From the NCBI GenBank assembly GCA_003550325.1, contig QKWP01002056.1, positions 1 through 64,000 of the forward strand: 64,000 bases of DNA, in the 5' to 3' direction. Below, one piece after another: positions 23,626 through 35,578 of the stretch. Under the pieces are notes generated by a model. That model was not told the origin of the DNA. It worked only from the letters and a program-made list of their open reading frames with translations, and made no database searches. How positions within the stretch are numbered: the first letter of the stretch is position 1; every line of letters starts with the position of its first letter. The position numbers and the translations under genes are program-made. This DNA comes from Gigaspora rosea. Taxonomy: Eukaryota > Glomeromycota > Glomeromycetes > Diversisporales > Gigasporaceae.

Positions 23626-23901
23626 CTTTTTTTTTTACTCTCGCTTCTAACAGAGAAAGATTCTCACCAATTTCCCAATAGAAATAGTTTTTATAGTTCA
23701 ATAAAATAATACTATTCTAAGTTAAAGGTAAGTTTTAATAGATGAATTAAGAAGTTTTTAATAAATTCCTAAAATACGGTAGTCATCTTGAGTCTTGCAA
23801 CTTTTATACATGTCATATGATTTTGCTTTATACAGTACAGCAGTAAATCAACTATTGATTATTAAAAATTGTGCTTTAACGCATCTCTTAAAGTAAAACT
23901 T

Positions 23902-24234
23902 TTACCAATTTAGAGTTGCTAAATAATTTTTTTTTTTAATTGCATTCAATCTTGATAGCCCATTATTGCATCGTGAACAAAGTGAAAAATTAAAAGAATC
24001 TTTTAGAGTTATTGAATAATTTAATGCAATCAAAAGAAACTTGACCTTCTGTCCAATTGGGCGTGAAAATTCGTGTATACGCATATTTGACAGCTTCAGT
24101 TCGATTGCCTCTATGGGTGGTTTTGTAATATCACATTTGCATTTTTTGTGTTTGCAAATCAACTCCACAGTATAAACACTTTCGACAATCCCTCTTTTGT
24201 ATATAAGTTTTGTATCTAGTGCATCCGCCGTCAA
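23902..24234 (-). CDS. Hypothetical Cys-containing protein fragment
   Basis: The minus-strand frame of about 110 codons has a protein-like composition: a Cys cluster (ELICKHKKCKCD), a mixed helical stretch (PPIEAIELKLSNMRIHEF, then KVKFLLIALNYSITLKDSF) and a C-x2-C (SLCSRCNNGLSRL). The two Cys groups could bind a metal. No ATG occurs before the Cys cluster in this frame and it closes upstream at about 24250, so the real start lies in an unseen upstream exon or the gene is a fragment. A run of eight adenines falls near the C-terminal end (KKK). The family is not recognised. Confidence 0.4.
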   Translation of the reverse strand: MTADALDTKLIYKRGIVESVYTVELICKHKKCKCDITKPPIEAIELKLSNMRIHEFSRPIGQKVKFLLIALNYSITLKDSFNFSLCSRCNNGLSRLNAIKKKNYLATLNW

Positions 24235-24642
24235 TATTATGTAATACGATTATAAAAACAAATTAATATACATTGCAATAATTTGTTTATATAGCGATAA
24301 TGTGGCTAATAATATAAAAATTACAACGGGAGTCAATAATTATCTAACTTAAAATATGTACTGATTAAGCATCTCGCACTGATGCCCGTCTTTAATAATG
24401 ATAAAAAAGTTAATTATTAAATTTTCTGATTTTCCGATTCCACATATGGGTATATGTCATAAAAATCACCTGTCCACACCTTTTTGAAAACAGCTATAAA
24501 AACTGCTGCTGCTGCAAAAAAAAAAAAATCAAACTCCGGAAATCTTGGAAATATTGTGAATTCTTTGTGATCTGCATCTTCTATATTTTATAAAATGTAT
24601 TCGAAAATCTCTTAAAACTATATAATCGGAAATTCGCCTGAT

Positions 24643-26539
24643 TAGTGATATAACCCGTTCAAAAAAATGCAACCCGGGTCACCCGATGGGTGAACCCGCG
24701 GGTCACCCGGGTTGATCGATGGGTCTACCCGGGTGCACAGGTTACCTGTTTGACCCGGGAATTTTGAAAATTTTGAAATTTTTATTTTGAATTGTCGGAC
24801 GGCTATTGACCAGATTTTTGAAAAGTTGAGCACGTAAGTCCAGTGACTCTGGTCAATAAGCTAGATGTATTCCGGCATCGATTAGTTCGAGGTTAGATTT
24901 GTCCGCGGAAGTCACGTGCCCCTACTTTTCTTAGTGGTCGTACCAAATACCCTAGGACCCTAGGGTACAATAACCTGTTAACTGTTAGGATATCCGGATA
25001 CCCGAATTATAAAACCGATAAACAGATAAATTATTGAGGTATCCGGTTAACTTAAGATATAATATAGGATAATATAGGGTAAAATACATTTATAATAAAT
25101 ATTTTAATTTGCGTATATACATCACTCGGTGTAAAACTTAATGTATTTTAAATAAGAACATGATTTTAATATTTCGTTTGTTTATTATATTTATTTAATA
25201 GGTGATATAAATCAATTAACACTTTAAACTTATACTGGCTTTCAGTTTTTTGTAAGTATAATAATAATTACTTATTGTTTCACATCATTTCTGTATTTAA
25301 TTCTGAATGAACATGCGCTCTTTCTCGATTTTCAACGATTGTGAAATGCACAGCAATGTAATAAATTACTGATAATAATTACTTATTAATAATTACATTG
25401 ATTTTTTTCATTAATAAATATATAAAGAATTATTCTTTTATTGTTTCATTATTTTTTTGTATTGGCGTAACAGAACTTCTCATGCCTAATCAAAATAGGA
25501 ATAACTTGGGGATGCAAGTTTTTTATGTCGAAAAAGATAAATTTATGTTTGTTTAAAAAAAATTTAATAATTATCTTCTAGACATGACACCGGACCAGAT
25601 TCGCGTAAAATCGATGCATGCAATTTCTGATAATCTCACGCAATAATTTTGTTATTCCGATCATGATTAATAATATGTATTTGTAAAAATTTTAATCGTG
25701 AAGTGGGACCAATAATCGATCAAAAAATACCAAACAATTTTTCTTATAAAAGGTTTAACGTTAATTTTTAAAATTATATAATTTATTTTATTTACAGTAT
25801 TTAAAATAATTTATTTAAACGAAAGTGATAAACAATATTAAAATAATTTATAGATTTGAAATTTTTTAAATTATTTTCTCGCTTTCCTCTTTATAATACT
25901 GTTTATAAATAAGACCATACGGTTCACCGCTTAATTTTTTTTCTACAAAAAATTAGGTTAAAAATATGTCGGTAATTCAGTTAGTTAAATAAAAAAAAAG
26001 TAAAACTTACTAAATAAAAATAGATAAAGACTAAGCATTAATCCGTAAATAGCAGAACCGATTCCTGCCGTTGCCGAAAAACATGTGTTCTACGCAGAGA
26101 ATTAATTACATTGTTAAATATATATGAATATTAGAATTATTCTTTTAATGTATGAAAAAGTTAGCATTTAATATTTAGACGAGCCATTTTTATTCGTTTT
26201 GATTTATTTATTTATTTATTTTTCTAATTTTTTTTACTTTATTATTATAGAGTTACTTTATTTGATTTATGCATTAATACTGTATATATAAATCAACAAT
26301 CATATAAATATCTTATCCGGATATAACCGTTATCCTTTTATTTGAATAGGATATAAAACCGGTTATTAAATTTTGTTAAAGGTTACAACCTTTCGGATAA
26401 AAAGTTATCCGGGTACGAGCACTAACTTTTCTCTCGTCCTGCTACCTCGAATCCAACGGGTCAACCCGCGGGTTGACCCGTCGGATTGACCCACCCGTTC
26501 CACCCGGGTTGCTACAACTCGACCCGGGTTACATCACTA
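24643..26539. mobile_element. hAT-like element with AACCCGGGT-rich ends
   Basis: TAGTGATATAACCCG at the left pairs with TAGTGATGTAACCCG (inverted) at the right. Iterated CACCCGGGTT/GGGTCAACCCG words crowd both ends and are far more GC-rich than the AT-rich core. TAGTGATG ends are common in hAT elements, but the flanks CGCCTGAT and CCTCTGCA do not form a duplication. Inner boundaries around 24960 and 26410 (TACCCGGATAACTT-like words) suggest another element inside. No transposase frame was found. Confidence 0.5.
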
Positions 26540-26629
26540 CCTCTGCAGATCATGGCATCATGTAAAATCATAGAAAATCAGGCGGCCTGATTTTCTATGA
26601 TTTTACATGATGCCATGATCTGCAGAGGT
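26539..26629. repeat. Perfect hairpin, 44-bp arms, 3-base loop
   Basis: The left arm (26539-26582) starts ACCTCTGCAGATCATGG and the right arm (26586-26629) is its exact reverse complement; the loop is CGG. It abuts the right end of the 24643-26539 element. Perfect arms in such mutated surroundings suggest recent formation. Confidence 0.85.
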
Positions 26630-26734
26630 CACACCTTACAAAACAATGTCTATATATTTGTTGGAAATCGGAGGTCCTGATTTCTTTTGATTTCACTGAT
26701 CTGAATGCGACGAGACCATATCAGATATGTAAAA

Positions 26735-26835
26735 ATTTAGCCAAACGTGCATTTAAGGAGGTGTTGCATTTAAAATCTGTAAATCTGTAAACGTAACATT
26801 AATTGGGCGCATTTAAGGAGGCTGCATTTAGGGGG
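26735..26835. repeat. GCATTTAAGGAGG dispersed repeat, copy 1
   Basis: AAACGTGCATTTAAGGAGG, a second GCATTTAAGGAGG and GCATTTAGGGGG follow in about 100 bp. Relatives are at 34725-34870 and, inverted, at 63440-63600. Confidence 0.5.
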
Positions 26836-27404
26836 TCTGATTCCTGTTAAAAAAATTTCTATCCGAATATTATACACGGCTATCCGGTAATTTACTATAA
26901 CCATATAATAAAAATTTTCTACCCGAGTACAATCTCCAGTCTGACTGTACAAAACAATCACTTAGATTATTTTATTTTATTCTTTTTTATTCTTTTATAC
27001 TTCTGTATTGCCGGACCTCATATTCGGGCTCCGGAGTATTCATTTTGATTGTACATCTTTTTTAATAATTATTACGAATTTTTTTAAACAGTAGATGCTA
27101 ACGAAAAGTAAAATGAAAAAAAATGAAAAGGAGTCGCTTATTATAATAAAGCTAAATTTTATATAAATACTAACTTTGATTTTAAAAAGTATAATAAGAA
27201 CTTGGGAATAAAACAGTTATTATTCACGTAAATACGTGTTAAATTTTTATTTTAATTTTCATAATAATTTTATTTTTGGTGAAGGATTTTAAAATCCCTT
27301 GAGCTGTCTCTGTAATATTATTTAAATGAAGGTCTTAAACACCTTTAATCGCATAATAAGACATGAAAGTTATTTAAAATTTATTATTATTATTATTCTC
27401 TTAG

Positions 27405-27465
27405 TCAACGCGATAAAGAGCAACGTGATCGTATTATTAAACTAGGTTTTACAACCCCAGCATAA
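27405..27465 (+). other. Orphan terminal-exon candidate
   Basis: After a pyrimidine-rich run ending CTCTTAG, a 61-base open stretch encodes QRDKEQRDRIIKLGFTTPA and then TAA. The acceptor-like site and the charged, low-repeat peptide suggest the last exon of a split gene, but no upstream exon could be recognised. Chance cannot be excluded at this length. Confidence 0.25.
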
Positions 27466-27504
27466 GTGTTTTTATTTAAATTTTACAATATGGCTTTTAA
27501 AACA

Positions 27505-27640
27505 AAATAATGATGATATAATAATAATACATATATCCTAATAATGATGATGCAAATAATAATAATACATATATCCTAATAATGATGATGCAAATAATAA
27601 TAATAATAATGATAATAATTATAATTATAATAATAAATAT
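27505..27640. repeat. Tandem AATAATGATGATGCAAAT repeat
   Basis: A unit of about 45 bp (CATATATCCTAATAATGATG followed by a TAA-rich spacer) occurs two to three times and runs into (AATAAT)n. It lies just past the 3' end of the P450 gene. Confidence 0.65.
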
Positions 27641-27711
27641 ATATAAGTCAATAAAATTACTAAATATAAAAGGTTTTAAATTGTTGTAAATCTGTTAATG
27701 ACTATAAATAT

Positions 27712-29325
27712 TTAATTTTTTCTAGTCTTAACATAAATGTTTATATCTACAGGTCGACTTACAGTAGAATAAATATATTTAGGAGTATTATAATTATTAG
27801 CTGATTCAATATCAAATGTACAAACAAGTTTGATCAAAAAAGTTTTCATTTGAATCATAGCCCAGGCTTTACCAGGACACACACGTACACCATTACCAAA
27901 AGGTAGATAAGTGAATTTAATAATTGATTCTTTTTCATCATTTAAAAATCTATCAGGATTAAAAATTTCAGGATTTTTAAAGTATTTAGGATTATTACTA
28001 ACAGCTTTGTAATCAGTATAAACAGTTGTATCAGCCTTAATCGTAAATCCATCAAATTTAACATCTTCAGTTGCAGCACGAGGCATAGCTGTTACTGTAG
28101 GGAAAATACGAATACCTTCACTAATTACAGCTTCTATATACTTGAGTTTTCCATAAGATTCATATGTAAGATCAGGATTTTCAAGTGTACCATAAACATT
28201 TAATACTTCTTCTCTTATTTTCAAATATACATCTCGATGTTTAGCAATATAAAAAATAGTGAATGCTAAAGAATTTGATGTAGTATCTAATCCACCAGTA
28301 AATACTTCACGTATTATTGATATTACTTCATCTTTTGTTAAAGGGCTTTCAAAATTGCCGACAGAAATTTTATCCAAATCTCTTTCTGTATTTGTAGTAA
28401 GTAATAAAGTTAAAATATTTGGTTCAAGAGGTTGATCTAAAGGAGTATTTTCAATTTCTTTTCTTTTTTCAGAAACAATTCTACTTAATTCTTGATTTAT
28501 CCAATCTCTATTATCCAAAAATTTATTATTCAAATCTTTAACAAATGGAATATTTCTTCTAAATCTTGTTGGAAGTAACATCATAAATGACATTGATTGA
28601 TTATATATATGAATTGCTTTTGTAAATTTTGAACCATTTTGCCAAGTTCCTTTTATTTTAGATTTTTCATTATCAATATTTAATTCATCAAATAATTCAG
28701 CAGTTGAAATCATTCTTTTTCCAGTTGCAGTAGTTGCAACAATATCAGCACCTAAAGCATCAGACCATTTAGAAAAATCGATTTTCATTCCTTTTTTTTC
28801 AATAATTTTCCAATAATCAAATATTTCATCAATAATTTGATTTGATAATTTAATTGATCCACGTAAAAATGATGGAGCAGAAATAGTATTCATAAATTTT
28901 CTATTAAGAGCCCAAACTTCAATATTACGATTAAGTACCATTCCCTTTGTACCTAAACCAAGTTCATCAAGACCTTCTGAATGTGAAGCACGAAAAATAA
29001 ACTTTGTATTTTTGAGAGACGCAGGTCCCCACACTTTTTCGACTAAATCAGGTCTACTAATAACAACAACGCGTGAATTTCCCATATAAAATTCATATAA
29101 ATCACCATATTTTTCGTGAAAACTTTTTAATGCAGCAGGAAGATCTGAACCAATTTGAAATATGTTTCCAAAAATTGGTATAGGAATTGGACCAGGAATT
29201 TTTGATGGTCGATTGAAATAATTAATGTAAAATTGAATTACACTAACAAGAATTAATAAAAAAATGAGCGAAAAAAAATTAATTTTAATTAAATCAATTA
29301 AATGATATAATGTATTTACGAACAT
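27712..29325 (-). CDS. Cytochrome P450 monooxygenase
   Basis: The single-exon frame of 537 codons has the full P450 layout. A hydrophobic N-terminal anchor (about 15-36) is followed by the proline hinge PGPIPIP (44-50). The I-helix oxygen-binding motif is GGLDTT (344-349), with Gly where many have Ala-Gly. The K-helix ExxR is E403-R406 (EGIR), the PERF-type block is NPDRF (456-460), and the heme loop is FGNGVRVCPG (476-485) with Cys-483 as the thiolate ligand. It is expected to sit in the ER membrane and use a P450 reductase to hydroxylate a lipid, sterol or xenobiotic; the substrate cannot be told. The length is normal and no residue of the core motifs is lost. The ATG at 29325 places the membrane anchor correctly. 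An 11-bp repeat lies just upstream. Confidence 0.97.
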   Translation of the reverse strand: MFVNTLYHLIDLIKINFFSLIFLLILVSVIQFYINYFNRPSKIPGPIPIPIFGNIFQIGSDLPAALKSFHEKYGDLYEFYMGNSRVVVISRPDLVEKVWGPASLKNTKFIFRASHSEGLDELGLGTKGMVLNRNIEVWALNRKFMNTISAPSFLRGSIKLSNQIIDEIFDYWKIIEKKGMKIDFSKWSDALGADIVATTATGKRMISTAELFDELNIDNEKSKIKGTWQNGSKFTKAIHIYNQSMSFMMLLPTRFRRNIPFVKDLNNKFLDNRDWINQELSRIVSEKRKEIENTPLDQPLEPNILTLLLTTNTERDLDKISVGNFESPLTKDEVISIIREVFTGGLDTTSNSLAFTIFYIAKHRDVYLKIREEVLNVYGTLENPDLTYESYGKLKYIEAVISEGIRIFPTVTAMPRAATEDVKFDGFTIKADTTVYTDYKAVSNNPKYFKNPEIFNPDRFLNDEKESIIKFTYLPFGNGVRVCPGKAWAMIQMKTFLIKLVCTFDIESANNYNTPKYIYSTVSRPVDINIYVKTRKN

Positions 29326-29375
29326 TTTGAAAAAATGTTTTGAAGAAAAAAAAAAGTTGAATGATGTTGATTATA

Positions 29376-29436
29376 ATTGATTTAAAATTGATTTAAATTG
29401 ATTTAAATTGATTTAAATTGATTTTAAATTGATTTA
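29376..29436 (-). repeat. ATTGATTTAAA tandem repeat upstream of the P450 gene
   Basis: About six units of the 11-bp word ATTGATTTAAA lie 50-110 bp upstream of the P450 start codon. They fall in the promoter or 5' leader. They may act as clustered binding sites or be a neutral minisatellite. Confidence 0.75.
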
Positions 29437-30556
29437 CCGGCAAATTGGAGTTTTTTTATACTTGTTTTGCCAACTAAACAAGCTAACCATTTTTATTTGT
29501 TAAATTTGAAATTTTTATAAGTAGTTTTACGGCATTATCTAGGATTAGATTTATCTCCGAATTTATCCGAGCAGATTTTCGGATTGTCCGGTCATCTGGA
29601 TCAACTAATACCTTACGTACGTACGTATGTACGTTATACTCTACATATTTTAATGTATGACACTCCTCTAATAACCTATAATGCGCGCAGTTGAAAGAAA
29701 TACATGCTACTGTATGTTACAAAACCCGGCAAATCCAAAAATACTATATATATGTATATATATTTTTTGAACATTGGATACATTGGGTCGGGATGATCAA
29801 GAAGGAATTACATTCGATCACTTAAGAACAAAGAATTTGGTCTTGATATGGAAATATCTACAAATCATCTTTTCTTTCAAATCAAAACCATGCTGGTTAC
29901 ATATTTCTAATTCTGAATTTGGAGATTTTCAATATTGAAATTTTCCCAACCAGTGCTCTCAGCGCAATTACATCAAGTCGAATATTAAGTAATCGTAGAT
30001 CGAATCGGTTATTGGTATCAAGTATGTATGATGTATGTGAGAACGTAATTTAACATATGATAAAATGCAAGTTTATATAAAAAAAATGCAGGTTTTTTAT
30101 ATAAAAATTCCGAAGTTATCGGTAAATTCCGTTTCCACTTACAACATGTATATTCCCGAAAGTTATTTCCGACAAAAGACATCACATAGAGTTAGGGTTA
30201 GTATTTGATTAGTTGCGGCTATACATTTTTATATTTTTAGCTGATTGCCATCATGCTTGATGTCAGGTACAATATATGTATAATTGATTGATCTATGATT
30301 ATTTGATATTTCGATTTTATTAAGTATTTAATCATTAAAGTTTGCTATATTATGCATGTTATATCAACTAATTAAAGTCGATGTAAATCGTCAAAATGGC
30401 CAAAACAATGAATGTTTTTGGCGTCAAAATCATAAAAGTTTTTTGAATTAATTGTATAATATATAAGAATATGTATTATTGTTTAAATACTACATAATTT
30501 ATTTTCTATCTCTTGTTGAGTTATAATGAAGATTTTAAAAAAATGTTTTTACTATA
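29437..30556. other. Intergenic DNA
   Basis: No frame or RNA gene was found. An ACGTACGTACGTATGTACGT-like dinucleotide run lies at 29612-29634 and a TAGAGTTAGGGTTAG word at 30189. Confidence 0.4.
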
Positions 30557-30653
30557 GAATCCGACATTCAAATTCCCGAAAACAAAATCCCGTCAAGTTA
30601 AAATCCCGACAATACTAAAATTTTAGTATTGTCGGGATTTTGATGCCGGATGA
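30557..30653. mobile_element. 97-bp MITE built on a perfect 42-bp palindrome
   Basis: The centre (30600-30641) is a loop-less perfect palindrome beginning AAAATCCCGACAATACTAAA. Outside it, AATCCGACATTCAAA pairs with ATCCGGCATCAAA (inverted), so the palindrome is the heart of a small inverted-repeat element with CCCG words. No target duplication is clear. Confidence 0.55.
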
Positions 30654-30675
30654 CCTAGAAAAATAAATCATAAAG

Positions 30676-30910
30676 AATTTAACCAACCAATCATGTCTGA
30701 TATTTAGTTTTATAAATACCGGTAAATAATTTAACCAACCAATCATGTCTGATATTTAGTTTATAAATACCGGTAAATAATTTAACCAACTAATCATGTC
30801 TGATATTTAGTTTCTAAATACCGGTAAATAATTTAACCAACCAATCATGTCTGATGGTTAGTTTTATAAATACCGGTAAATAATTTAACCAATTTATAAA
30901 TACCGGTATT
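30676..30910. repeat. 52-bp minisatellite, about 4.5 units
   Basis: Units start at 30676, 30728, 30779, 30830 and 30882 and contain ACCAACCAATCATGTCTGAT and ATAAATACCGGTAAAT. They are 51-52 bp and differ by few bases. There are no unique spacers. Confidence 0.85.
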
Positions 30911-33613
30911 TTAATACGAATATTAAAATGGATGCAGATAAATTTGTAGTACCGCATTATATTAAATTAACGGGCGTGAGAGTTATTACACGGCAATTCG
31001 ATAAAATTTTAATTCCGTTTTAGGTTTAGTTGTTAATTCGATTTCATATAGTACTATGATTTTGTTAATAATAGAATATGTGCGATTTCATTTAAAAAGT
31101 TATTTAAAAAGGCAGTGACCATACAAATTCAACACTATTAATGGGGGTTTCAGAATTAAAGTGAGAAAAAATCCAATTTTGATAGAAGTAGATGACGTAT
31201 TCATTTTCAAATGAGCGATGTATCAACTTTATTCCATTTTGAAAAGTTTATTTATTTCGTTAAAATGGGAGTATCTAAACACTCCAATTTCATTTTCCGA
31301 TTTTCCGATTTCAAAATTTTGATACGCAACTAATATTTCCGAACCCCCCATTTATTCTATTTTAGGGGATCATATTACTAGATTTAACGAACAAATTAGA
31401 TTTACGAACAAATCATAAATCTGCTACTTAATAAAAATTTCGTAAATCTTATCCAAAATTATAAAATTTCTTTTAGATACGGAAGTTTCGATCTGCACGG
31501 AACTTCAAATTCGTATTTGTATCATCAAAAAAGAATTTAAATGGATTTTGAATTACACTTAGTTAAATTTAGTATTATAGGTAGGTTTTATCTTTATCTA
31601 AACCTATAACTTATCCCTAATTTAGATAAATTCTAAATCTACTTAACGTTAGATTCTGTTAAATTCCGTTTCAGCCCAGTATTTTTTTTGACATAGTGTT
31701 AATACTCGAATCTGGTTTAAACCCAATCGACGATTAAATTCGGATTTATATAACGCTTTGCAAAAGTTCTCATAGAAGCTGATTACCATACCATGGGAAA
31801 TTCACGATATTTCTAAGATTTCTTTAATTTTTATCCAAATTCTTCGATTTCCCACATGGGTATTTGAAATTGTTTCCCACGCAAAGCGCAATGATCATTT
31901 ATTGTAGCAGGTTATAATGAAATCCGGGTTAAATGATTAACGTTAAATTCCTTAAAATTGGGACTTAACTAATTAGTATTTATATGATTGGTTATTTTTT
32001 GATGGACGATTTACAAACGATAGTTTATTTGAGGCAAAAAAAAGATAACGATAATGTTAAACACAGATCATACAAGTTTATAAACCTTATTATTATTTTT
32101 TTTTTAGGAGTAGGGTAAACCATTTTCACTAGCTTAGTATACGTTTCAGAGTCAAGATTTTGTGGACGAACCAAATGAACTATACTAGTTCTTGTTTCTC
32201 TTATCTGTCTTCGAAAATAAAACATGCGATTATTTCCGAAACAAACTTAGAGACGTTATGTCTAAAAAAAATTTTTTTCACGTTTGTACATGACATATAT
32301 TACGGTCAAATAAAAATTATATATCATATGCATTTTAGAATTCCATGTACTGTACGTACGTACGTAAGTCTCATGCGCGTTTCAAAATAACGTGCAGGGC
32401 GGCGTTATTACATGCAAATACGGTAAAAAATTTTTGTAACAAAAAAACTTAACCAAATTCAATAAATTTTTTTTCAAATAATTTTGTGTAATTGAAGAAA
32501 TATTTATCAAATTTGGTTAAGTTTTTGTTAAGTTATTTTTGTTCAAAAATTTTTTTAAAAAAAAGCATTAAATAAATTTGCTTGATTTCTATTGATTCAA
32601 CTCATATCTTGATCCAATTTGTTGCCTAATTTTATGATTAAATCTTCCCTCACTGCATGCTTCCTATAATAATCAAACCATCCATAACTTAAAATGTCTC
32701 GTGCACGTATTTTAGATGAAATTTGGTGGACAAGAATTTGGATAAAGTTGACAAATGTTTACATAATTATCCAATAATTACCAAAAACCCCCGTTTACAT
32801 AAAGCAGGTACTATATAAAAAAATCTCTTGGAATTGTTCAGACAATTCTGAAATTATCCGATTTTTGTTCGAAAAATCGAACATTTAAAGGGTGTTTATT
32901 TGATGTATACGTTTTTTTATACAATAATTTTTAATCAAAAATTTCTATTTTTTACATCCCTTTACAAACATTGTAATGAAAACAGTATAACATAAACCCC
33001 TGTTCGGAAAATCGACTCACATTCCGAACAATTTTATAGGGGTATCCATTAACTTATTACTAAGTATCAGCTAATATATAGACTTTGTATAGAATATTAT
33101 TTGTCTTTAAAATTGGCTCAAACATAATGATCAAAATTGTACACTTTTTTTAACAATTAGATTATTGGGATACAAATTCCAGTTCGAGGTAAACAGACAA
33201 TAAAACTGGCAGTATATATATAATTGATATGACCACAACAGAACATGAGGCTGTTGTTAAATGGTTTCAAGCTTTTTTCAAAGTTCCTAATGGAGGCTTA
33301 GGGGTGGTAAATGACCTGATAATTTACTCAATTTAAATAACTAGTTCATTTGGATCATTTACATATAAAGTGATGTTATTGGTCAGATAGCTGATCAAAT
33401 GTTATGATTTCACTAATCGGTAATCGTAGCTAAATATTTGCATATTAAATAAAGCTGTTCTTCTGAACAACTTTGCATTGGATGTAAATATTGATTAATT
33501 TAATAAAAATTAACTTTTATATTAGCTATTATTACTGATTATATATTTTATGAAAATTACTTTTTGTCTGATAATCAATTTTGATTGGCTAAAAGACATT
33601 AGATTTTATTTAA
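30911..33613. other. Mostly AT-rich DNA with repeat fragments
   Basis: No gene is supported. It holds a probable MITE at about 31141-31351 (ATGGGGGTTTCAGAA against inverted ATGGGGGGTTCGGAA), a diverged copy of the CATGGGAAATTCACGATATT repeat from about 31779, and a long hairpin at 32430-32557 (ACTTAACCAAATT against AATTTGGTTAAGT). Overlapping short frames at 32025-32390 lack protein features. Confidence 0.45.
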
Positions 33614-33754
33614 GGGTAGGGTATCTTTTTATTCTGTATAAGCCCTAAATTAATGGGTCCCCATTTTTAATTGGATAATATTGTAGATCATTTCTTTTTT
33701 TGGCTAAGATAAGCCCTAAATTACAGGGACCTGATGTAAACAGATACCCTACCC
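33614..33754. mobile_element. 141-bp MITE with TTAA flanks
   Basis: GGGTAGGGTATCTTTTTA pairs with GGGTAGGGTATCTGTTTA (inverted); TTAA lies at both ends. AAGCCCTAAATTA-GGG words repeat in the interior. It may be PIF-like (TTA target) or piggyBac-like (TTAA). Confidence 0.7.
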
Positions 33755-33830
33755 TTAACAAATAGTTAATGATCTTCTATGGGTCATTTGAATATGAAAT
33801 GATCCAATAACTGGTCACTAGTCATTTGAG

Positions 33831-34221
33831 TAGTGATGTTAAAGAAGTGCTCCAGGGTGGTGTGGTGCATACTCTGGCAGAGCATTCCTTAACATCTCAC
33901 CACACTGAAGTATGAATCAAAGTGTAAACCGGAGTATAACCCAGAGTATAACCCGGAGTACTATGTGCTAAGCACTATGTAATACTCTGGAGTTTATAGT
34001 ACCATATTTTCCTACCTTATTTTTGAAAAATACGGTAAAATATATATATAATAATACTCTGGAGTATAATCCATTTTGTATTAGTAGTATTACTCTAGAG
34101 CAATTACTCCTATTAATAATATTTTAGTAATCCGAGGTGGTATCATGTCTAGACCACACCGGTATGGAGTGGGTTATACTCCACAGTTACTCTGGAGAAC
34201 CTTACTCCATTAACATCCCTA
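33831..34221. mobile_element. 391-bp hAT-like MITE with GGAGTAT repeats
   Basis: The ends are TAGTGATGTTAA and TTAACATCCCTA. ACTCTGGAGTAT/ATACTCC words recur about ten times. The flanks CATTTGAG and CATTTGGA agree at six of eight positions, compatible with an aged 8-bp duplication. It seems nested in an older element whose CATTTGGATCATTT words lie on both sides (33305-34265). Confidence 0.6.
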
Positions 34222-35203
34222 CATTTGGATCATTTGGATCATTTCAAGTTATTTGCCATTTCTAAATAAAGAAACTGTTGAAATCCTCTAATAGTAATAC
34301 TATTTTTTCTTTAGATTCTAATTGATATAAATTTTATGAATTACAATTTAATAATACTAATTAACAACTCCTTTTTCTTTAGATAGTATATGAAGTTGAA
34401 ATTAGATTTTAATATATTACCACAAAGTCAAAAAAAGAAAACATAAAACAGTCTCATAAAATAGTTTACTTTTTGCTATTGAATTTTCAATCATCTAATA
34501 GTTTTTTTTAAGTACACTACAATTTTGATAAAAGTAGAATTCAAGTTGTTGCTATATACTCAAATAAAAATTTTGTTTTAAAACTGCTATTTCTACTATA
34601 ATGCACTATTTTCTAGTAATTATATTTTGTTTTATACTATAAAAATTAATTAATTGGTTTTTATAATAACAAACTAAATCAAAATTTAAAAACTTATAAA
34701 AAAATTTTTTTATATACAGTTAGATGAATTATTTATAAAAATGAGTTAATTATGCATTTAAAAATAAAAAGCTATAAGTGTTATATTGGTTGGGCCCAAG
34801 AAAACATGCATTTAGAGAGGTCTTTTATATACATTTAGAAAGATTATATTTAGAGAGAACTGCCTATATTTTAATAACTAGTTAGGATTTAAAAAAAAAT
34901 TTTTACAAAAATTTATAAATTTTTATCTATAAAATTTAAAAAAACAAGCTAGCTAACAAGATTTATTTAAAGGTTTAATATTATAAAAACCAAGTAATTA
35001 AATTTGTATAGCCTATCTATATTATACAGTAGTTTATATAAAAAATTTAATACTATTTTATTTTATTGATAGTTATTTTATTAAAAGTTCATTTAGCCAA
35101 TATTATAAAGTTAGAATTAGGGTTAACATTTTATTAGTTGCAAATATATATTTTTAGTAAATTGTTACTTGTTATAATATTAGGTAAATAAATTAGAGAA
35201 ACC
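34222..35203. other. AT-rich DNA with one dispersed-repeat copy
   Basis: At 34725-34870 lies a copy of the GCATTTA repeat family (GGGCCCAAG, ATGCATTTAGAGAGG). Otherwise the stretch is AT-rich without frames. Confidence 0.4.
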
Positions 35204-35340
35204 TTAGCCTAGACCCGGGTTTTATGTTAATTAACATAAACCTCATAGAGGTTTACATTAATTTTTTTTTTATTCTAGACCCAAATTTTACATATGCGCA
35301 GTGATTGGTGATCATATACTGTATAAATTTTTTTTCGTGT

Positions 35341-35543
35341 ACCATGATAATCAATTTTTTGTTTTGTTGTTTCGCTTCGTTTTTGCTGCTTAATAATTTT
35401 TTTTTTTTAGCTTGTCGCCTTTCAGATTTGGTTTCGTCGTTGGTGTCGTCGTGGTGTTGTCGTCATTGTCTTCATTGGTGTAGTAGTTTCTTGAGGTTCT
35501 GTAACCGAACAAATCGCCAACAAAGCGACTCCGGTAAGGTTTC

Positions 35544-35578
<35 letters not shown>

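Noticed and set aside
30676..30910. CRISPR-like spacing of repeats
   Set aside because: Units are directly tandem with no unique spacers, and the window is eukaryotic.
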